Source of the DNA: an uncultured Christensenellaceae bacterium
GTDB taxonomy: Bacteria > Bacillota > Clostridia > Christensenellales > Christensenellaceae
NCBI GenBank assembly: GCA_934555865.1
Contig: CAKTFI010000026.1
Location: 1-14,797, forward strand
Length of the DNA: 14,797 nucleotides
Direction: 5' to 3'
Of this stretch, positions 1 to 7,169 are shown in pieces. Within the stretch, counting starts at the first letter, position 1, and every line of letters starts with the position of its first letter. The notes beneath the pieces were generated by a model. The model searched no databases. It saw nothing but the letters and a program-made list of their open reading frames with translations, and was not told the DNA's origin. The translations under genes and the position numbers were made by a program.

Positions 1-231
1 ACCGAAGGGTGGGACATGGTGCTGCACGACTGCTGCAACCGCACCAAGTTCGCGCGCGACCTCAACCTGCGCAGCAAGGACGGCAGCTTCTTCGGCACGA
101 GCAACTATACCTGCGAATTCGATCGCATCCCTTATGAGGCGTTTTTGCCCATTTTGGAGGACGACAGCTTTGCCTTTTTGGAGGAGGAGCCGCTCCCCAA
201 GGGGTACCGCGCCGGGGACATCGTCCTGTAA
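1..231 (+). CDS. 3' end of an unrecognised protein gene (5' end outside window)
   Basis: Reading frame 1 is open from the first base of the window to a TAA at 229-231, giving about 76 C-terminal residues. The frame continues upstream of the first internal ATG (position 16), so the gene is taken as truncated by the window edge. The fragment is soluble-looking with no membrane segment. It has a Cys-Cys pair near its start (LHDCCNRTKF), an aromatic-rich middle and a very acidic stretch (LEDDSFAFLEEEP), and it ends GYRAGDIVL. I do not recognise the family and assign no function. It is convergent with pheT and shares the palindromic terminator just downstream. Confidence 0.6.
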   Translation, partial: TEGWDMVLHDCCNRTKFARDLNLRSKDGSFFGTSNYTCEFDRIPYEAFLPILEDDSFAFLEEEPLPKGYRAGDIVL

Positions 232-253
232 CGCCGCTCGCATAAAACCGCAC

Positions 254-291
254 AAAAAATACAGCTGCCCGCGGGCAGCTGTATTTTTTTT
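254..291. terminator. Perfect palindromic bidirectional intrinsic terminator
   Basis: Positions 254-271 and 272-289 are perfect reverse complements (18 bp). The arms run A6, then TACAGCTGCCCG, then the mirror image ending in a T run. The hairpin is G+C-rich in the middle and A/T-flanked on both sides, so it has a U-tract in either direction. It lies between the end of the leftmost + strand gene (231) and the end of pheT (317, - strand) and can terminate both. Confidence 0.9.
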
Positions 292-316
292 ATGTTCGTT
301 TGTTCCCCCGGGCGGC

Positions 317-2716
317 TCAGGCGCGCAGCTCTGCGCCGAATTCCGCGCGGAGCGCCGACAAAATGCCGTCCATCCCCGCCGCGATCTGGTCGTCGGAAAG
401 CGTCCCTTCGGTGGAGCGGAAGCGCAGCGCAAAGGCCACGGACTTTTTGTCCGCCCCGAGCGCCGCCGAACGGTAGATGTCGAATAGAGCGACTTCCTCG
501 AGGTACTGCCCGCCGTGCGCGCGAATGCAGTCCATGAGCGCGCCGACCTCGACCGTTTCGCCGACCACCAAGGCGATGTCGCGTTCAATCGCCGGGAAGC
601 GCGGGATGGGCGCATAGCGGTGCGTTTCCTTCGCGCCGGACACCTTGGCCAGGTCGATACAGGCCAGTGTGACCCGTTTGGAGAGGCCGAAGCGTCCGGC
701 CACGGTCGGGTGCAGTTCGCCCATTTCGCCCACCGGGCGGCCGTCCAGATAGATCACCGCCTTGCGGCCGGGGTGCCAGTAGTCCGCGCCGCCGCTCGCG
801 AAGCGGGGCGCCTGCCCGTAGGCCACGCGCAGGATGTTTTCCACATCACCCTTGAGCGCGTAGAAGTCGCCCGCATCCTCGGTCATCGCCAAAATGGCGG
901 ACGCGTGCTCCTCGGGGAGCTTGCCGTCGAGCGGCAGCTGTTCGGGCAGGAATATGCGGCTCAGTTCATACAATCGGAGCGCTTCCTCCTTGTGGTTGAG
1001 GTTGGCCGCCACGACCTCCAGCATCGCCGGGAGCAGCGTCGTGCGCATATACGCGCGGTCGTCGCCCAGCGGGTTGATAATCCGAACCGCTTGACGCAGC
1101 GCGTCCTCGGCGGGCACGCCCAGCTTGTCGAGATCCTGCATGCCCATGAAGGAATAGGTCACGCATTCGAAATAGCCCTGTGCCGAGAGGTAGCTGCGCA
1201 TGAGGTCGCGCTTGGCATCGGGATCAGGGATCGCCTCGTCCATGAAGTGCACCGCCGCCTGATGCTCAGGGATGTTGTCATACCCGTACAGGCGCGCGAC
1301 TTCCTCGGACAGGTCGGCCTTGCCGTCAATGTCCGTGCGGAAGCGCGGAATTTCACACACAAGCTCTTCCCCGTCGCGCACCGTCTTGATATAGGCGCGC
1401 TCCAGGCAGTCGACCATCTGCTCGGTCGAGAGCTGCGTGCCAAGGCGGGCATTGATGTAGGCGGGCGTGACGCGCACCGCCTTCGGGGACAGATCCTCCG
1501 TGCACAGGTCGATGCAGCCACCCACGACCTCGCCCGCACCCAGCTCTTCCACCAGCTGGCAGGCACGGTTTAAGGCATATTCGGCAACGGTCGCGTCGAT
1601 GCCCTTGGAATAGCGCATGGACGCCTCGGTCGCGAGGCCGAGTTCACGGGAGGTCTTACGGATGTTGCCGTACATGAACTTGGCGGATTCAAAGATGACG
1701 GTCGCCGTATCCGCCTCGATCTCGGAATTTTCCCCGCCCATCACGCCCGCGATGCCGATCGGGCCCTCTGCGTCACAAATGAGCAGGTTGTTTTCGCCAA
1801 GGTCGCGCAGCTTGCCATCCAGCGTCGTGATCTGCTCGCCCGGCTGTGCGCGGCGCACGACGATCTGCCCGCCGCGGACGGTCTTGGCGTCAAACGCGTG
1901 CATGGGCTGCCCCATTTCCAGCATGACGAAGTTGGTGATGTCCACGATGTTGTTGATCGGCCGCACGCCGGCCTCGGCCAGGCGCTGCTGCATCCAGCGC
2001 GGCGAGGGTGCGATGTGCACATTTTTGACCGCGCGCGCCATATACCGCGGGCACAGGTCGGGCGCGTCCACGCGCACCTGCACATAGTCCGCCACGGATT
2101 CGGCGTTTTCGTGGAAGGTCGGGTGCGGGAGCGTCGGCGTCTTGTGCAGCGCGGCCGCCGCTTCGCGGGCATTGCCCAGGATGGATAGGCAGTCCGGGCG
2201 GTTTGCGCCGACCTCAAAGTCGAGCACCGTGCCGTCCCAGAACAGCACCTCGCGCATATCCTGCCCGGGGACGGCGTCGCCCTCCCGCAGGATGAGGATG
2301 CCGTATACCCCGGCGCCCGGATAGTCGGATTCCTTGAGGCAGAGCTCCTCGCCCGAGCACAGCATGCCGTTGGAGGCCACGCCGCGCAGCTTGCCCTTCT
2401 TGATATGCATGCCGTTCGGCAGGTGCGAATTGTGCAGCGCCACCGGCACGAGCGCGCCCACAAAGACATTGTCCGCGCCCGTCACGATCTGCACCGGTTC
2501 CTCCTCTCCGACATCGATCTGACAAATTTGCAATTTGTCCGCGTCGGGGTGCTTTTCCAGCGCCACGATGCGCCCGGCGACGACATTGGAGATGTCCTCC
2601 CGCGGACGGATCACATCCTCCACGGCGTTGCCCGTCATGATGAGCGCATCCACCAGCGTTTGCAGATCGGTGTCGATCTCTACATAATCTTGCAGCCATC
2701 TATATGGTACTTTCAT
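317..2716 (-). CDS. pheT: Phenylalanine--tRNA ligase beta subunit
   Basis: This 799-residue protein is the beta subunit of the alpha2-beta2 phenylalanyl-tRNA synthetase, which charges tRNA-Phe in the cytoplasm; the length is typical of the family. It opens with the family signature MKVPYRWLQDYV. An OB-fold tRNA-binding domain covers about residues 42-150 (HPDADKL at 56-62, then ASNGMLCSGEEL). The B3/B4 editing region and B5 domain follow; LYGYDNIPE marks the start of the catalytic-like core. The C-terminal 95 residues are the anticodon-binding ferredoxin-fold (FDX-ACB) domain (PRFPAIERDIALVV). The ATG at 2716 has a strong Shine-Dalgarno (AGGGAGGA) at a normal distance. It starts 14 nt after pheS and is surely co-transcribed with it under T-box control. 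Confidence 0.97.
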   Translation of the reverse strand: MKVPYRWLQDYVEIDTDLQTLVDALIMTGNAVEDVIRPREDISNVVAGRIVALEKHPDADKLQICQIDVGEEEPVQIVTGADNVFVGALVPVALHNSHLPNGMHIKKGKLRGVASNGMLCSGEELCLKESDYPGAGVYGILILREGDAVPGQDMREVLFWDGTVLDFEVGANRPDCLSILGNAREAAAALHKTPTLPHPTFHENAESVADYVQVRVDAPDLCPRYMARAVKNVHIAPSPRWMQQRLAEAGVRPINNIVDITNFVMLEMGQPMHAFDAKTVRGGQIVVRRAQPGEQITTLDGKLRDLGENNLLICDAEGPIGIAGVMGGENSEIEADTATVIFESAKFMYGNIRKTSRELGLATEASMRYSKGIDATVAEYALNRACQLVEELGAGEVVGGCIDLCTEDLSPKAVRVTPAYINARLGTQLSTEQMVDCLERAYIKTVRDGEELVCEIPRFRTDIDGKADLSEEVARLYGYDNIPEHQAAVHFMDEAIPDPDAKRDLMRSYLSAQGYFECVTYSFMGMQDLDKLGVPAEDALRQAVRIINPLGDDRAYMRTTLLPAMLEVVAANLNHKEEALRLYELSRIFLPEQLPLDGKLPEEHASAILAMTEDAGDFYALKGDVENILRVAYGQAPRFASGGADYWHPGRKAVIYLDGRPVGEMGELHPTVAGRFGLSKRVTLACIDLAKVSGAKETHRYAPIPRFPAIERDIALVVGETVEVGALMDCIRAHGGQYLEEVALFDIYRSAALGADKKSVAFALRFRSTEGTLSDDQIAAGMDGILSALRAEFGAELRA

Positions 2717-2730
2717 TGCTTCTTCCTCCC

Positions 2731-3750
2731 TCAGACAAACTGGCGCAGGAACCGCACATCGTTCTCATAGAGCAGGCGGATGTCCGTGATGCCGTATTTG
2801 ATGTTGGTCAGGCGATCCAGCCCCAGCCCAAAGGCAAAGCCGGAATATTCCTCGGGGTCCAGCCCGCAGTTTTCGAGCACGCGGGGGTTGACCATGCCGC
2901 AGCCGAGCACTTCGATCATACCCGCGCCCTTGCAGGCCGGGCAGCCCTTGCCGCCGCACAGCGCGCAGGTCGCGTCCACCTCTGCCGAAGGCTCCGTGAA
3001 CGGGAAGAAGCCGGGGCGGAACTTGGTCACGGTGCTCTGCCCATAGAACTTGCGCAGGAACTCGCCGAGCACGCCCTTGAGGTCGGCAAAGGTCACGCCC
3101 TTGTCGATATACAGGCCCTCGACTTGGTTGAAGACCGGCGAATGCGTTGCGTCGACATCGTCCGTCCGGTATACGCGGCCCGGGCAGATGACCCGGATCG
3201 GCGGCTTGTACTTGAGCATGGTGCGCACCTGCACCGGCGAGGTGTGCGTCCGCACGACGATGTCGTCGGAGACATAGAAGGTGTCCTGCATATCGCGCGC
3301 CGGGTGATCCTTCGGGATGTTGAGCATTTCAAAGTTATAGTGGTCGAATTCCACCTCCGGCCCCTCCACGACGGAGAAGCCCATCCCCGCGAAAATGTCG
3401 CGCACTTCGTGATAGACCTGATTGAGCGGGTGCACCGCGCCAAGCTGCGCCGACTTGCCGGGCAGCGTGACATCGATGCGTTCGTGCTGCAGACGGCGTT
3501 CCAGCGCCGCCTCGCGCAGCTCCGCCGTCTTTTCGGCGAATGCCTCCTCCGCCTTGGCGCGCAGGGCGTTGACCTTGCTGCCAAACGCGGGGCGTTCCTC
3601 GGGCGAGAGGTCGCGCATCTGCTTCATCATCGCGGTGATCTCTCCCTTTTTGCCGAGGTAGCGGACGCGCAGCTCCTGCAGCGCATCGTCGGAGACCGCC
3701 CGTGCGAGCGCCTCCCTGATCTCTTCGATCCGATGTTCCATATCTGGCAT
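2731..3750 (-). CDS. pheS: Phenylalanine--tRNA ligase alpha subunit
   Basis: This 339-residue catalytic subunit of phenylalanyl-tRNA synthetase activates Phe with ATP and transfers it to tRNA-Phe. An N-terminal coiled-coil arm (about 1-90, with RVRYLGKKGEIT) binds tRNA. The class II catalytic core follows, with HPARDMQDTFY (149-159), motif 2 around CPGRVYRTDDVDATHSP (189-205) and motif 3 in FAFGLGLDRLTNIKYG (305-320). Four cysteines (C262, C265, C270, C273; CxxC-x4-CxxC) form a zinc-ribbon-like insertion seen in many bacterial PheS proteins. The ATG at 3750 has an AAAGGAG Shine-Dalgarno at 3757-3763 with a 6-nt spacer. It is the first gene after the T-box leader. Confidence 0.97.
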   Translation of the reverse strand: MPDMEHRIEEIREALARAVSDDALQELRVRYLGKKGEITAMMKQMRDLSPEERPAFGSKVNALRAKAEEAFAEKTAELREAALERRLQHERIDVTLPGKSAQLGAVHPLNQVYHEVRDIFAGMGFSVVEGPEVEFDHYNFEMLNIPKDHPARDMQDTFYVSDDIVVRTHTSPVQVRTMLKYKPPIRVICPGRVYRTDDVDATHSPVFNQVEGLYIDKGVTFADLKGVLGEFLRKFYGQSTVTKFRPGFFPFTEPSAEVDATCALCGGKGCPACKGAGMIEVLGCGMVNPRVLENCGLDPEEYSGFAFGLGLDRLTNIKYGITDIRLLYENDVRFLRQFV

Positions 3751-3799
3751 AGAGAACTCCTTTCATCGGCCTGCACCTATGCAGGCCCTTTGCATACAT

Positions 3800-3830
3800 A
3801 AAAAAAGCCCCGCCCCTTCCAGGGCGAAGC
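3800..3830 (-). terminator. Regulated terminator of the T-box leader
   Basis: On the minus strand a G+C-rich hairpin (GCTTCGCCCT pairing with AGGGGCGGGGC, with wobble pairs) is followed by seven T residues at 3806-3800. Its 5' arm lies directly after the conserved T-box sequence, as expected for the mutually exclusive antiterminator/terminator switch. It lies about 50 nt before the pheS start. Confidence 0.9.
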
Positions 3831-4053
3831 TGCTTCGCGGTACCACCTGAATTCGCCTGCCGCCGCAAAACGGCCGCAAGCCTCCGGTCGATGGGTAACG
3901 GCGTGTCTGCCGCCCGCGCCTACTGCCGTTCAGCGCGAGTGCTCCCAGGGGAAATTTCGGCTTGCCCGGGGGACCTCCGCTCTCAGCCCATGGCGGAAAC
4001 TCTCTTGCCCCTTTGCGGCGCGGCCTACTGTGCCTGATCAACGCAAATTTCTA
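3800..4053 (-). ncRNA. T-box leader (tRNA-Phe-sensing riboswitch) of pheST
   Basis: Read on the minus strand, the leader has all the T-box landmarks in order. The Stem I AGTAG box is near 4030-4025. A GAGAG element and a GCTGAGAG element follow for the distal loop. A specifier-loop segment GAA-AT-TTC has TTC at 3953-3951, a Phe codon, flanked by GGC/GCC and CAGG/CCTG pairing. A Stem III-like hairpin (AACGGC / GCCGTT) lies near 3930-3896. The canonical T-box AGGTGGTACCGCG is at 3848-3836, with TGGT matching a tRNA whose discriminator base is A. The competing terminator is at 3830-3800. When uncharged tRNA-Phe binds, the antiterminator forms and pheS-pheT are expressed. Confidence 0.95.
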
Positions 4054-4058
4054 TCGCC

Positions 4059-4087
4059 ATCTTAGCACATTTCCCCACCGGATGCAA
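4059..4087 (-). promoter_or_regulatory. Sigma-A-type promoter of the T-box-pheST unit
   Basis: The -35 is TTGCAT (4087-4082), the spacer is 17 nt and the -10 is TAAGAT (4064-4059), preceded by TGC (extended -10). Predicted start of transcription is near 4052, just before the first T-box elements. Spacing and position both fit, although the -35 is only a partial consensus match. Confidence 0.7.
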
Positions 4088-4173
4088 GCCCTCCGGCGAA
4101 AAGAAGGTGCATGCAAAAATGGGTGTGACGCAGGGGCTGTACAAAATGCGCGGGGCGGGCGCTTTGCAAAGGC

Positions 4174-4932
4174 TCAAAACCCTTCGCGCAGGCGGTAGAG
4201 CAAAATGCCCGCCGCTACCGAGGCGTTGAGGCTTTCCGCCTGGCCATAGATCGTGATTTTGACAAGGTCGTCGCACAGGGCGGAGGCGGCGAGGGTGAGG
4301 CCGCGCGCCTCGTTGCCGATGAGCAGGCAGCTTTTTTCCGTCGGGCGCAGGCGATCCTGCCCGCGCAGGTGCCCGCCCACCATGCGCCAGCCCTCTTTTT
4401 TAAGCGCGGCAAGCGCCGCCGGGAAGTCCTCTGCCGCGCGCACCGGCACATGAAACAGGCTGCCCATCGAGGCGCGCACCGCCCGCGGTGAGGTCGCGTC
4501 CGCGCACCCCGCCGAGAGCAGCACGCCCGCCGCGCCGATGGCATCCGCCGTGCGCACGATCGCGCCGACATTGGTCGGGTCGGCCACATCCTCCAACGCG
4601 ACGAGCACGCCCGCGGGCAAAAACGGCTTATCCCCTCCCCGCCGGACGACAGCGGCCATGCCCTGCGGCGACTTGGCTTCGGACACGGCCTCCATCACCG
4701 CGGGGGAAACGGCGACCTGCCGCGCGCCCTGCTCCGCGGCCAACGCCAGCAGGGCAGCGTCCTCCTGCCCCTCCAAAAAGAGCAGCGCCTCCACTGGGGC
4801 ATAGCGCAACGCCTCTTCGGCGCACTTGCGCCCCTCCGCCAGGAATTTGCCGTATTCGCGGCGGTATTTGGCGAGCCGCAGGCTGCGCAGTTCCTTCACA
4901 TATTCGTTTTTGGTGCTGGTGATGCGTTCCAT
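4174..4932 (-). CDS. SpoU/TrmH-family RNA 2'-O-methyltransferase (YsgA-like)
   Basis: This 252-residue, SAM-dependent, knotted SPOUT-class methyltransferase probably methylates a ribose 2'-OH in 23S rRNA; the exact site cannot be told from sequence. The N-terminal substrate-binding domain (KFLAEGRKCAEEAL, about 29-42) is followed by the three SpoU motifs: NVGAIVRTADAIGA (121-134), LLIGNEARGL (203-212) and SLNASVAAGILLYRL (234-248). I start at the ATG at 4932 because an AAGGAGAGG ribosome site precedes it and the predicted promoter start (about 4987) lies downstream of the longer in-frame ATG at 5040. B. subtilis carries the homologue ysgA in the same place, between rplT and pheS. No clear terminator follows the gene, so read-through into the T-box leader is possible. 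Confidence 0.9.
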   Translation of the reverse strand: MERITSTKNEYVKELRSLRLAKYRREYGKFLAEGRKCAEEALRYAPVEALLFLEGQEDAALLALAAEQGARQVAVSPAVMEAVSEAKSPQGMAAVVRRGGDKPFLPAGVLVALEDVADPTNVGAIVRTADAIGAAGVLLSAGCADATSPRAVRASMGSLFHVPVRAAEDFPAALAALKKEGWRMVGGHLRGQDRLRPTEKSCLLIGNEARGLTLAASALCDDLVKITIYGQAESLNASVAAGILLYRLREGF

Positions 4933-4993
4933 CGTGTCGTCCTCTCCTTCGGCGTGCGCCGTCTCTTTTCGCCGAGTCTTTTTATCGAATACC

Positions 4994-5022
4994 AGTATAG
5001 CACAGTTTGCCCCGGGATGCAC
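4994..5022 (-). promoter_or_regulatory. Extended -10 promoter of the rRNA methyltransferase gene
   Basis: The -10 is TATACT (4999-4994) with a TGC extension immediately upstream. The -35 position (GTGCAT, 5022-5017, 17-nt spacer) matches the consensus poorly, which is usual for extended -10 promoters. The predicted transcript starts near 4987 and supports the shorter methyltransferase start at 4932. Confidence 0.6.
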
Positions 5023-5050
5023 GCCCGGTGCGCGGCGCATTGGGGGCAGT

Positions 5051-5089
5051 AAAAAAGCGCCCTCCCGGAGAAACCCGAGGGGAGCGCTT
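5051..5089 (-). terminator. Intrinsic terminator after rplT
   Basis: On the minus strand, AGCGCTCCC pairs with GGGAGGGCGCT (one bulged base) and is followed by a run of six T. It lies about 10 nt past the rplT stop and closes the infC-rpmI-rplT operon, separating it from the methyltransferase gene, which has its own promoter. Confidence 0.85.
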
Positions 5090-5100
5090 AAAGAATTGCG

Positions 5101-5457
5101 TTACGCCAGCTTGCTCTTGGCAACTTCGGCGAGCTGCGCGAACGCCGCTGCATCGTTGACAGCCAGGTCTGCCAGCATCTTGCGGTTGACTTCCACATTC
5201 GCCAGCTTGAGGCCGTTGATCAGGCGGGAATAGCTGATGCCGTTCTGCCGCGCTGCCGCGTTGATGCGGGCAATCCAGAGCTTGCGGAAATCGCGCTTCT
5301 TCTGCTTGCGGCCCACAAAGGCGCTGCGCTGTGCGCGCATGACAGCAGTCTTGGCGGTCCGGTAGTGACGGGAGGCCGAACCATAAAAGCCTTTCGCCAG
5401 TTTTAATGTTTTTCTGCGTCTCTTATGGGAATTGATACCCTTTTTCACTCTTGCCAT
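5101..5457 (-). CDS. rplT: 50S ribosomal protein L20
   Basis: This 118-residue protein is a full-length match to L20. It starts [19 protein letters not shown] and has a very basic extended N-terminus (to about residue 58) followed by a globular C-terminal domain ([22 protein letters not shown]). L20 is a primary 23S rRNA-binding protein needed for early 50S assembly. In Firmicutes it represses its own operon by binding the infC leader. GGAGG precedes the ATG at a normal distance. It is the last gene of the operon, 36 nt after rpmI. Confidence 0.98.
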   Translation of the reverse strand: MARVKKGINSHKRRRKTLKLAKGFYGSASRHYRTAKTAVMRAQRSAFVGRKQKKRDFRKLWIARINAAARQNGISYSRLINGLKLANVEVNRKMLADLAVNDAAAFAQLAEVAKSKLA

Positions 5458-5493
5458 TTGCGTTATCCTCCAATTCTAAACTCAGGCCGTCCG

Positions 5494-5691
5494 TCAGACA
5501 TAGGGGAGAAGCTTTTTCATGTTCTTCTCGGTCGTTCCGGTGAGATACCCGGTCGCTCTCAGCTGTCTCTTACGCTTGGTCGTTTTCTTCGTCAAAATGT
5601 GCCGCTTGTTGACTTTCTGGAATTTGATGCGGCCGCTCTTAGCCACTTTGAATCTCTTCGCAGCACCTCTATGGGTCTTGATCTTCGGCAT
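5494..5691 (-). CDS. rpmI: 50S ribosomal protein L35
   Basis: This 65-residue, highly basic protein is the usual length for L35. It shows the family pattern [20 protein letters not shown] at the start and [15 protein letters not shown] in the middle. It is a structural component of the 50S subunit. An AGGAGG Shine-Dalgarno lies a few bases upstream of the ATG. It sits between infC (17-nt gap) and rplT (36-nt gap), the universal order in this phylum. Confidence 0.98.
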   Translation of the reverse strand: MPKIKTHRGAAKRFKVAKSGRIKFQKVNKRHILTKKTTKRKRQLRATGYLTGTTEKNMKKLLPYV

Positions 5692-5708
5692 TTGTTTGCC
5701 CTCCTATG

Positions 5709-6215
5709 TTAATTTTTCGGCGCGAGCACCATAAACATATTGCGCCCTTCCATTTTTGCAGGTTTTTCCACGACTACATTGTCCAGCAGTGCCAGGAACT
5801 GGTTCATGACCTCCAACCCACCGGCGGTGTGCGCCATCTGGCGGCCGCGGAAGCGGATCGAGACCTTCACCTTATCCCCCCCTGCGAGGAACTTCTGCAC
5901 ATTCTTGGCCTTGACCTCCAGGTCGTGCGTGTCGATCGTCGCCGACAAGCGCATTTCCTTGAGCTGGGTCGTCTTCTGGTTCTTCTTCGCCTCTTTGAGC
6001 TTCTTTTCCTGCTCAAAGCGGTACTTGCCGTAGTCCATGATGCGGCATACGGGCGGTTCCGCCTTCGGCGAAATGTTGACCAGATCCAGATTGGCCTCGT
6101 CGGCCAACTGCTGTGCCTGCCCGATGGCCATAATGCCAAGCTGCCGGCCATCCGCTCCGATCAGACGGACTTCTTTTTCTCGAATCTGTTCATTGATCAG
6201 CAATTCGGTAGCTAT
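5709..6215 (-). CDS. infC: Translation initiation factor IF-3 (probable ATA start)
   Basis: IF-3 binds the 30S subunit, prevents premature joining of 50S and checks the start codon. The N-terminal domain includes LLINEQIREKEVRLIG and PPVCRIMDYGKYRFEQEKK; the C-terminal domain includes LKEMRLSATIDTHDLEVK, KVSIRFRGRQMAH and the terminal GRNMFMVLAPKN. The start is unusual. A perfect AGGAGG (6229-6224) is followed after 8 nt by ATA (6215-6213), which is in frame. The nearest conventional initiator, TTG at 6203, is 20 nt from the Shine-Dalgarno, too far. Non-canonical starts (AUU) are known for infC elsewhere and let IF-3 regulate its own synthesis. With the ATA start the protein has 168 residues; with TTG it has 164. 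Confidence 0.93.
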   Translation of the reverse strand: MATELLINEQIREKEVRLIGADGRQLGIMAIGQAQQLADEANLDLVNISPKAEPPVCRIMDYGKYRFEQEKKLKEAKKNQKTTQLKEMRLSATIDTHDLEVKAKNVQKFLAGGDKVKVSIRFRGRQMAHTAGGLEVMNQFLALLDNVVVEKPAKMEGRNMFMVLAPKN

Positions 6216-6274
6216 TGTCGTTTCCTCCTGTCATCCTTGCCGCCGACGCGGCGTCAAACCTTTGCCTTGCGCAA

Positions 6275-6304
6275 TAAAAAAAGCGCGGGTGAAACCACCC
6301 GCGC
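6275..6304 (-). terminator. Attenuator terminator in the infC leader
   Basis: On the minus strand a perfect 9-bp stem (GCGCGGGTG / CACCCGCGC, 4-nt loop) at 6304-6283 is followed by eight T at 6282-6275. It lies between the infC promoter and infC, so transcription must pass it to express the operon; it is most simply read as a regulated attenuator. Confidence 0.88.
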
Positions 6305-6373
6305 CAAACATTCGCTTTGCAACCAGGCCAACACAATTGCGGCTGGTGAGAAACGGGCAGTTTCTTCTTGAAC
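6275..6373 (-). ncRNA. infC operon leader, probable L20-binding attenuator
   Basis: About 100 nt of structured leader lie between the predicted transcription start (about 6373) and the internal terminator. An AGAAAC / GTTTCT hairpin comes first, then complementary ACCAG / CTGGT and GCAA / TTGC segments around 6346-6319, then the terminator. In B. subtilis the same operon is controlled by L20 binding a leader that mimics its 23S rRNA site and promotes termination (Rfam L20_leader). Gene order and architecture match that mechanism. Whether the fold is the same family, and whether L20 is the ligand here, is inference. Confidence 0.65.
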
Positions 6374-6379
6374 GAATTT

Positions 6380-6408
6380 ATTCTAGCACAGCCCCCGTGG
6401 GCTGTCAA
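6380..6408 (-). promoter_or_regulatory. Strong sigma-A promoter of infC-rpmI-rplT
   Basis: The -35 TTGACA (6408-6403) is a perfect match, the spacer is 17 nt, and the -10 TAGAAT (6385-6380) differs from consensus by one base. The spacer contains a 7-bp inverted repeat, ACAGCCC / GGGCTGT (6388-6405), overlapping the -35. Such a dyad could be an operator, but this is unproven. Confidence 0.9.
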
Positions 6409-6470
6409 GAAGATTTCTCTGTTTTTTCGGCGATTTGCCGGGCCTTCTGCGGGCAGAGCGCGCCGCGCGG

Positions 6471-7169
6471 TCAGCTCTGTGAATCGGGCGTGTCCGCCGC
6501 TTCCGTCGCAGACTGCCCGGCGGCTTCTTTTACCGCACTCGCGCTTTCTCCCTGCGTATCCACCGCAGTTTCCTCGCGCGTTTTCACTGCGCCTTCCGCC
6601 GTAGGCAAAGCGCCCTCCTCCGTACCCGGCGCTTCGGGAACTTCTAGGCCCTCTTCCGCGCCCGGCACAGCTTCTCCGGCCGGTTCCGAACTTATGTCGG
6701 CATTCCCTGCCGCGGATGGTCCAGGTGTTTTTTCCGCCCGATCCGGTTCCGCCGCGTCCGGCAAAGCGCCCTTATTTGCCTCCCCGGCAGCGCTCAGCGC
6801 TTGCTCCAAAGGCTCCTCCGGCAAGGCTTCCTCCCCTGCGTCTGTTGCGGGAGAAGCTGCCTTCAGCCGCGCCTCGCGCAGCAAAAGCTCTCGCTGCTCG
6901 GCATAGTTGCGCTCGATCTGACTGATCTGCTCCAAAAACGCACTGCGTTCGATCTGTTCCCCGGCGGCACGATAGACCTGCATACCGATCTTGGCATACA
7001 GGTCGGTATTCTGCCGATCCAGTTCCTTGCGGCGGGCGTTCAAGCGGTTCAGCTCGATTGTCTCCCCCGCCGTCTGCACCGTCTTATCGTAGGCCTTACC
7101 AACGCTGCCCACAAATTTTTTCCATGCGCCCTTGACCGAGCTGGCGAAGCCCTTTTCCTTAGAGCCCAA
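6471..7169 (-). CDS. Coiled-coil protein with long acidic disordered tail
   Basis: I do not recognise this protein. With a TTG start at 7169, overlapping the end of the sugar-phosphate mutase gene by 11 bp, it has 232 residues. Residues 1-35 are basic and Gly/Lys-rich (KGAWKKFVGSVGKAYDK). About 36-105 is heptad-like and charged, a likely coiled coil (ELNRLNARRKELDRQNTDLY, then IERNYAEQRELLL). Residues 106-232 are an Ala/Glu/Pro/Gly/Ser-rich acidic tail with no predicted fold. There is no signal peptide, membrane segment or cysteine pair. A longer in-frame ATG exists at 7220 but would overlap the upstream gene by 62 bp. No ribosome site is strong, so the start is uncertain; GTG at 7112 is another option. 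Overlap implies co-transcription and possibly translational coupling with the mutase. Confidence 0.7.
   Translation of the reverse strand: MGSKEKGFASSVKGAWKKFVGSVGKAYDKTVQTAGETIELNRLNARRKELDRQNTDLYAKIGMQVYRAAGEQIERSAFLEQISQIERNYAEQRELLLREARLKAASPATDAGEEALPEEPLEQALSAAGEANKGALPDAAEPDRAEKTPGPSAAGNADISSEPAGEAVPGAEEGLEVPEAPGTEEGALPTAEGAVKTREETAVDTQGESASAVKEAAGQSATEAADTPDSQS

Noticed and set aside
515..1573. 352-codon plus-strand frame opposite pheT
   Set aside because: It is an antisense shadow of a certain gene, with no start signal.
2704..3801. 365-codon plus-strand frame opposite pheS
   Set aside because: It is a shadow that starts inside pheT and runs against the pheS frame; its composition is not protein-like.
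4930..5040. Longer start (ATG at 5040) for the rRNA methyltransferase
   Set aside because: It lies upstream of the predicted promoter start, has no ribosome site, and adds 36 residues unlike the family; the ATG at 4932 has a good Shine-Dalgarno.
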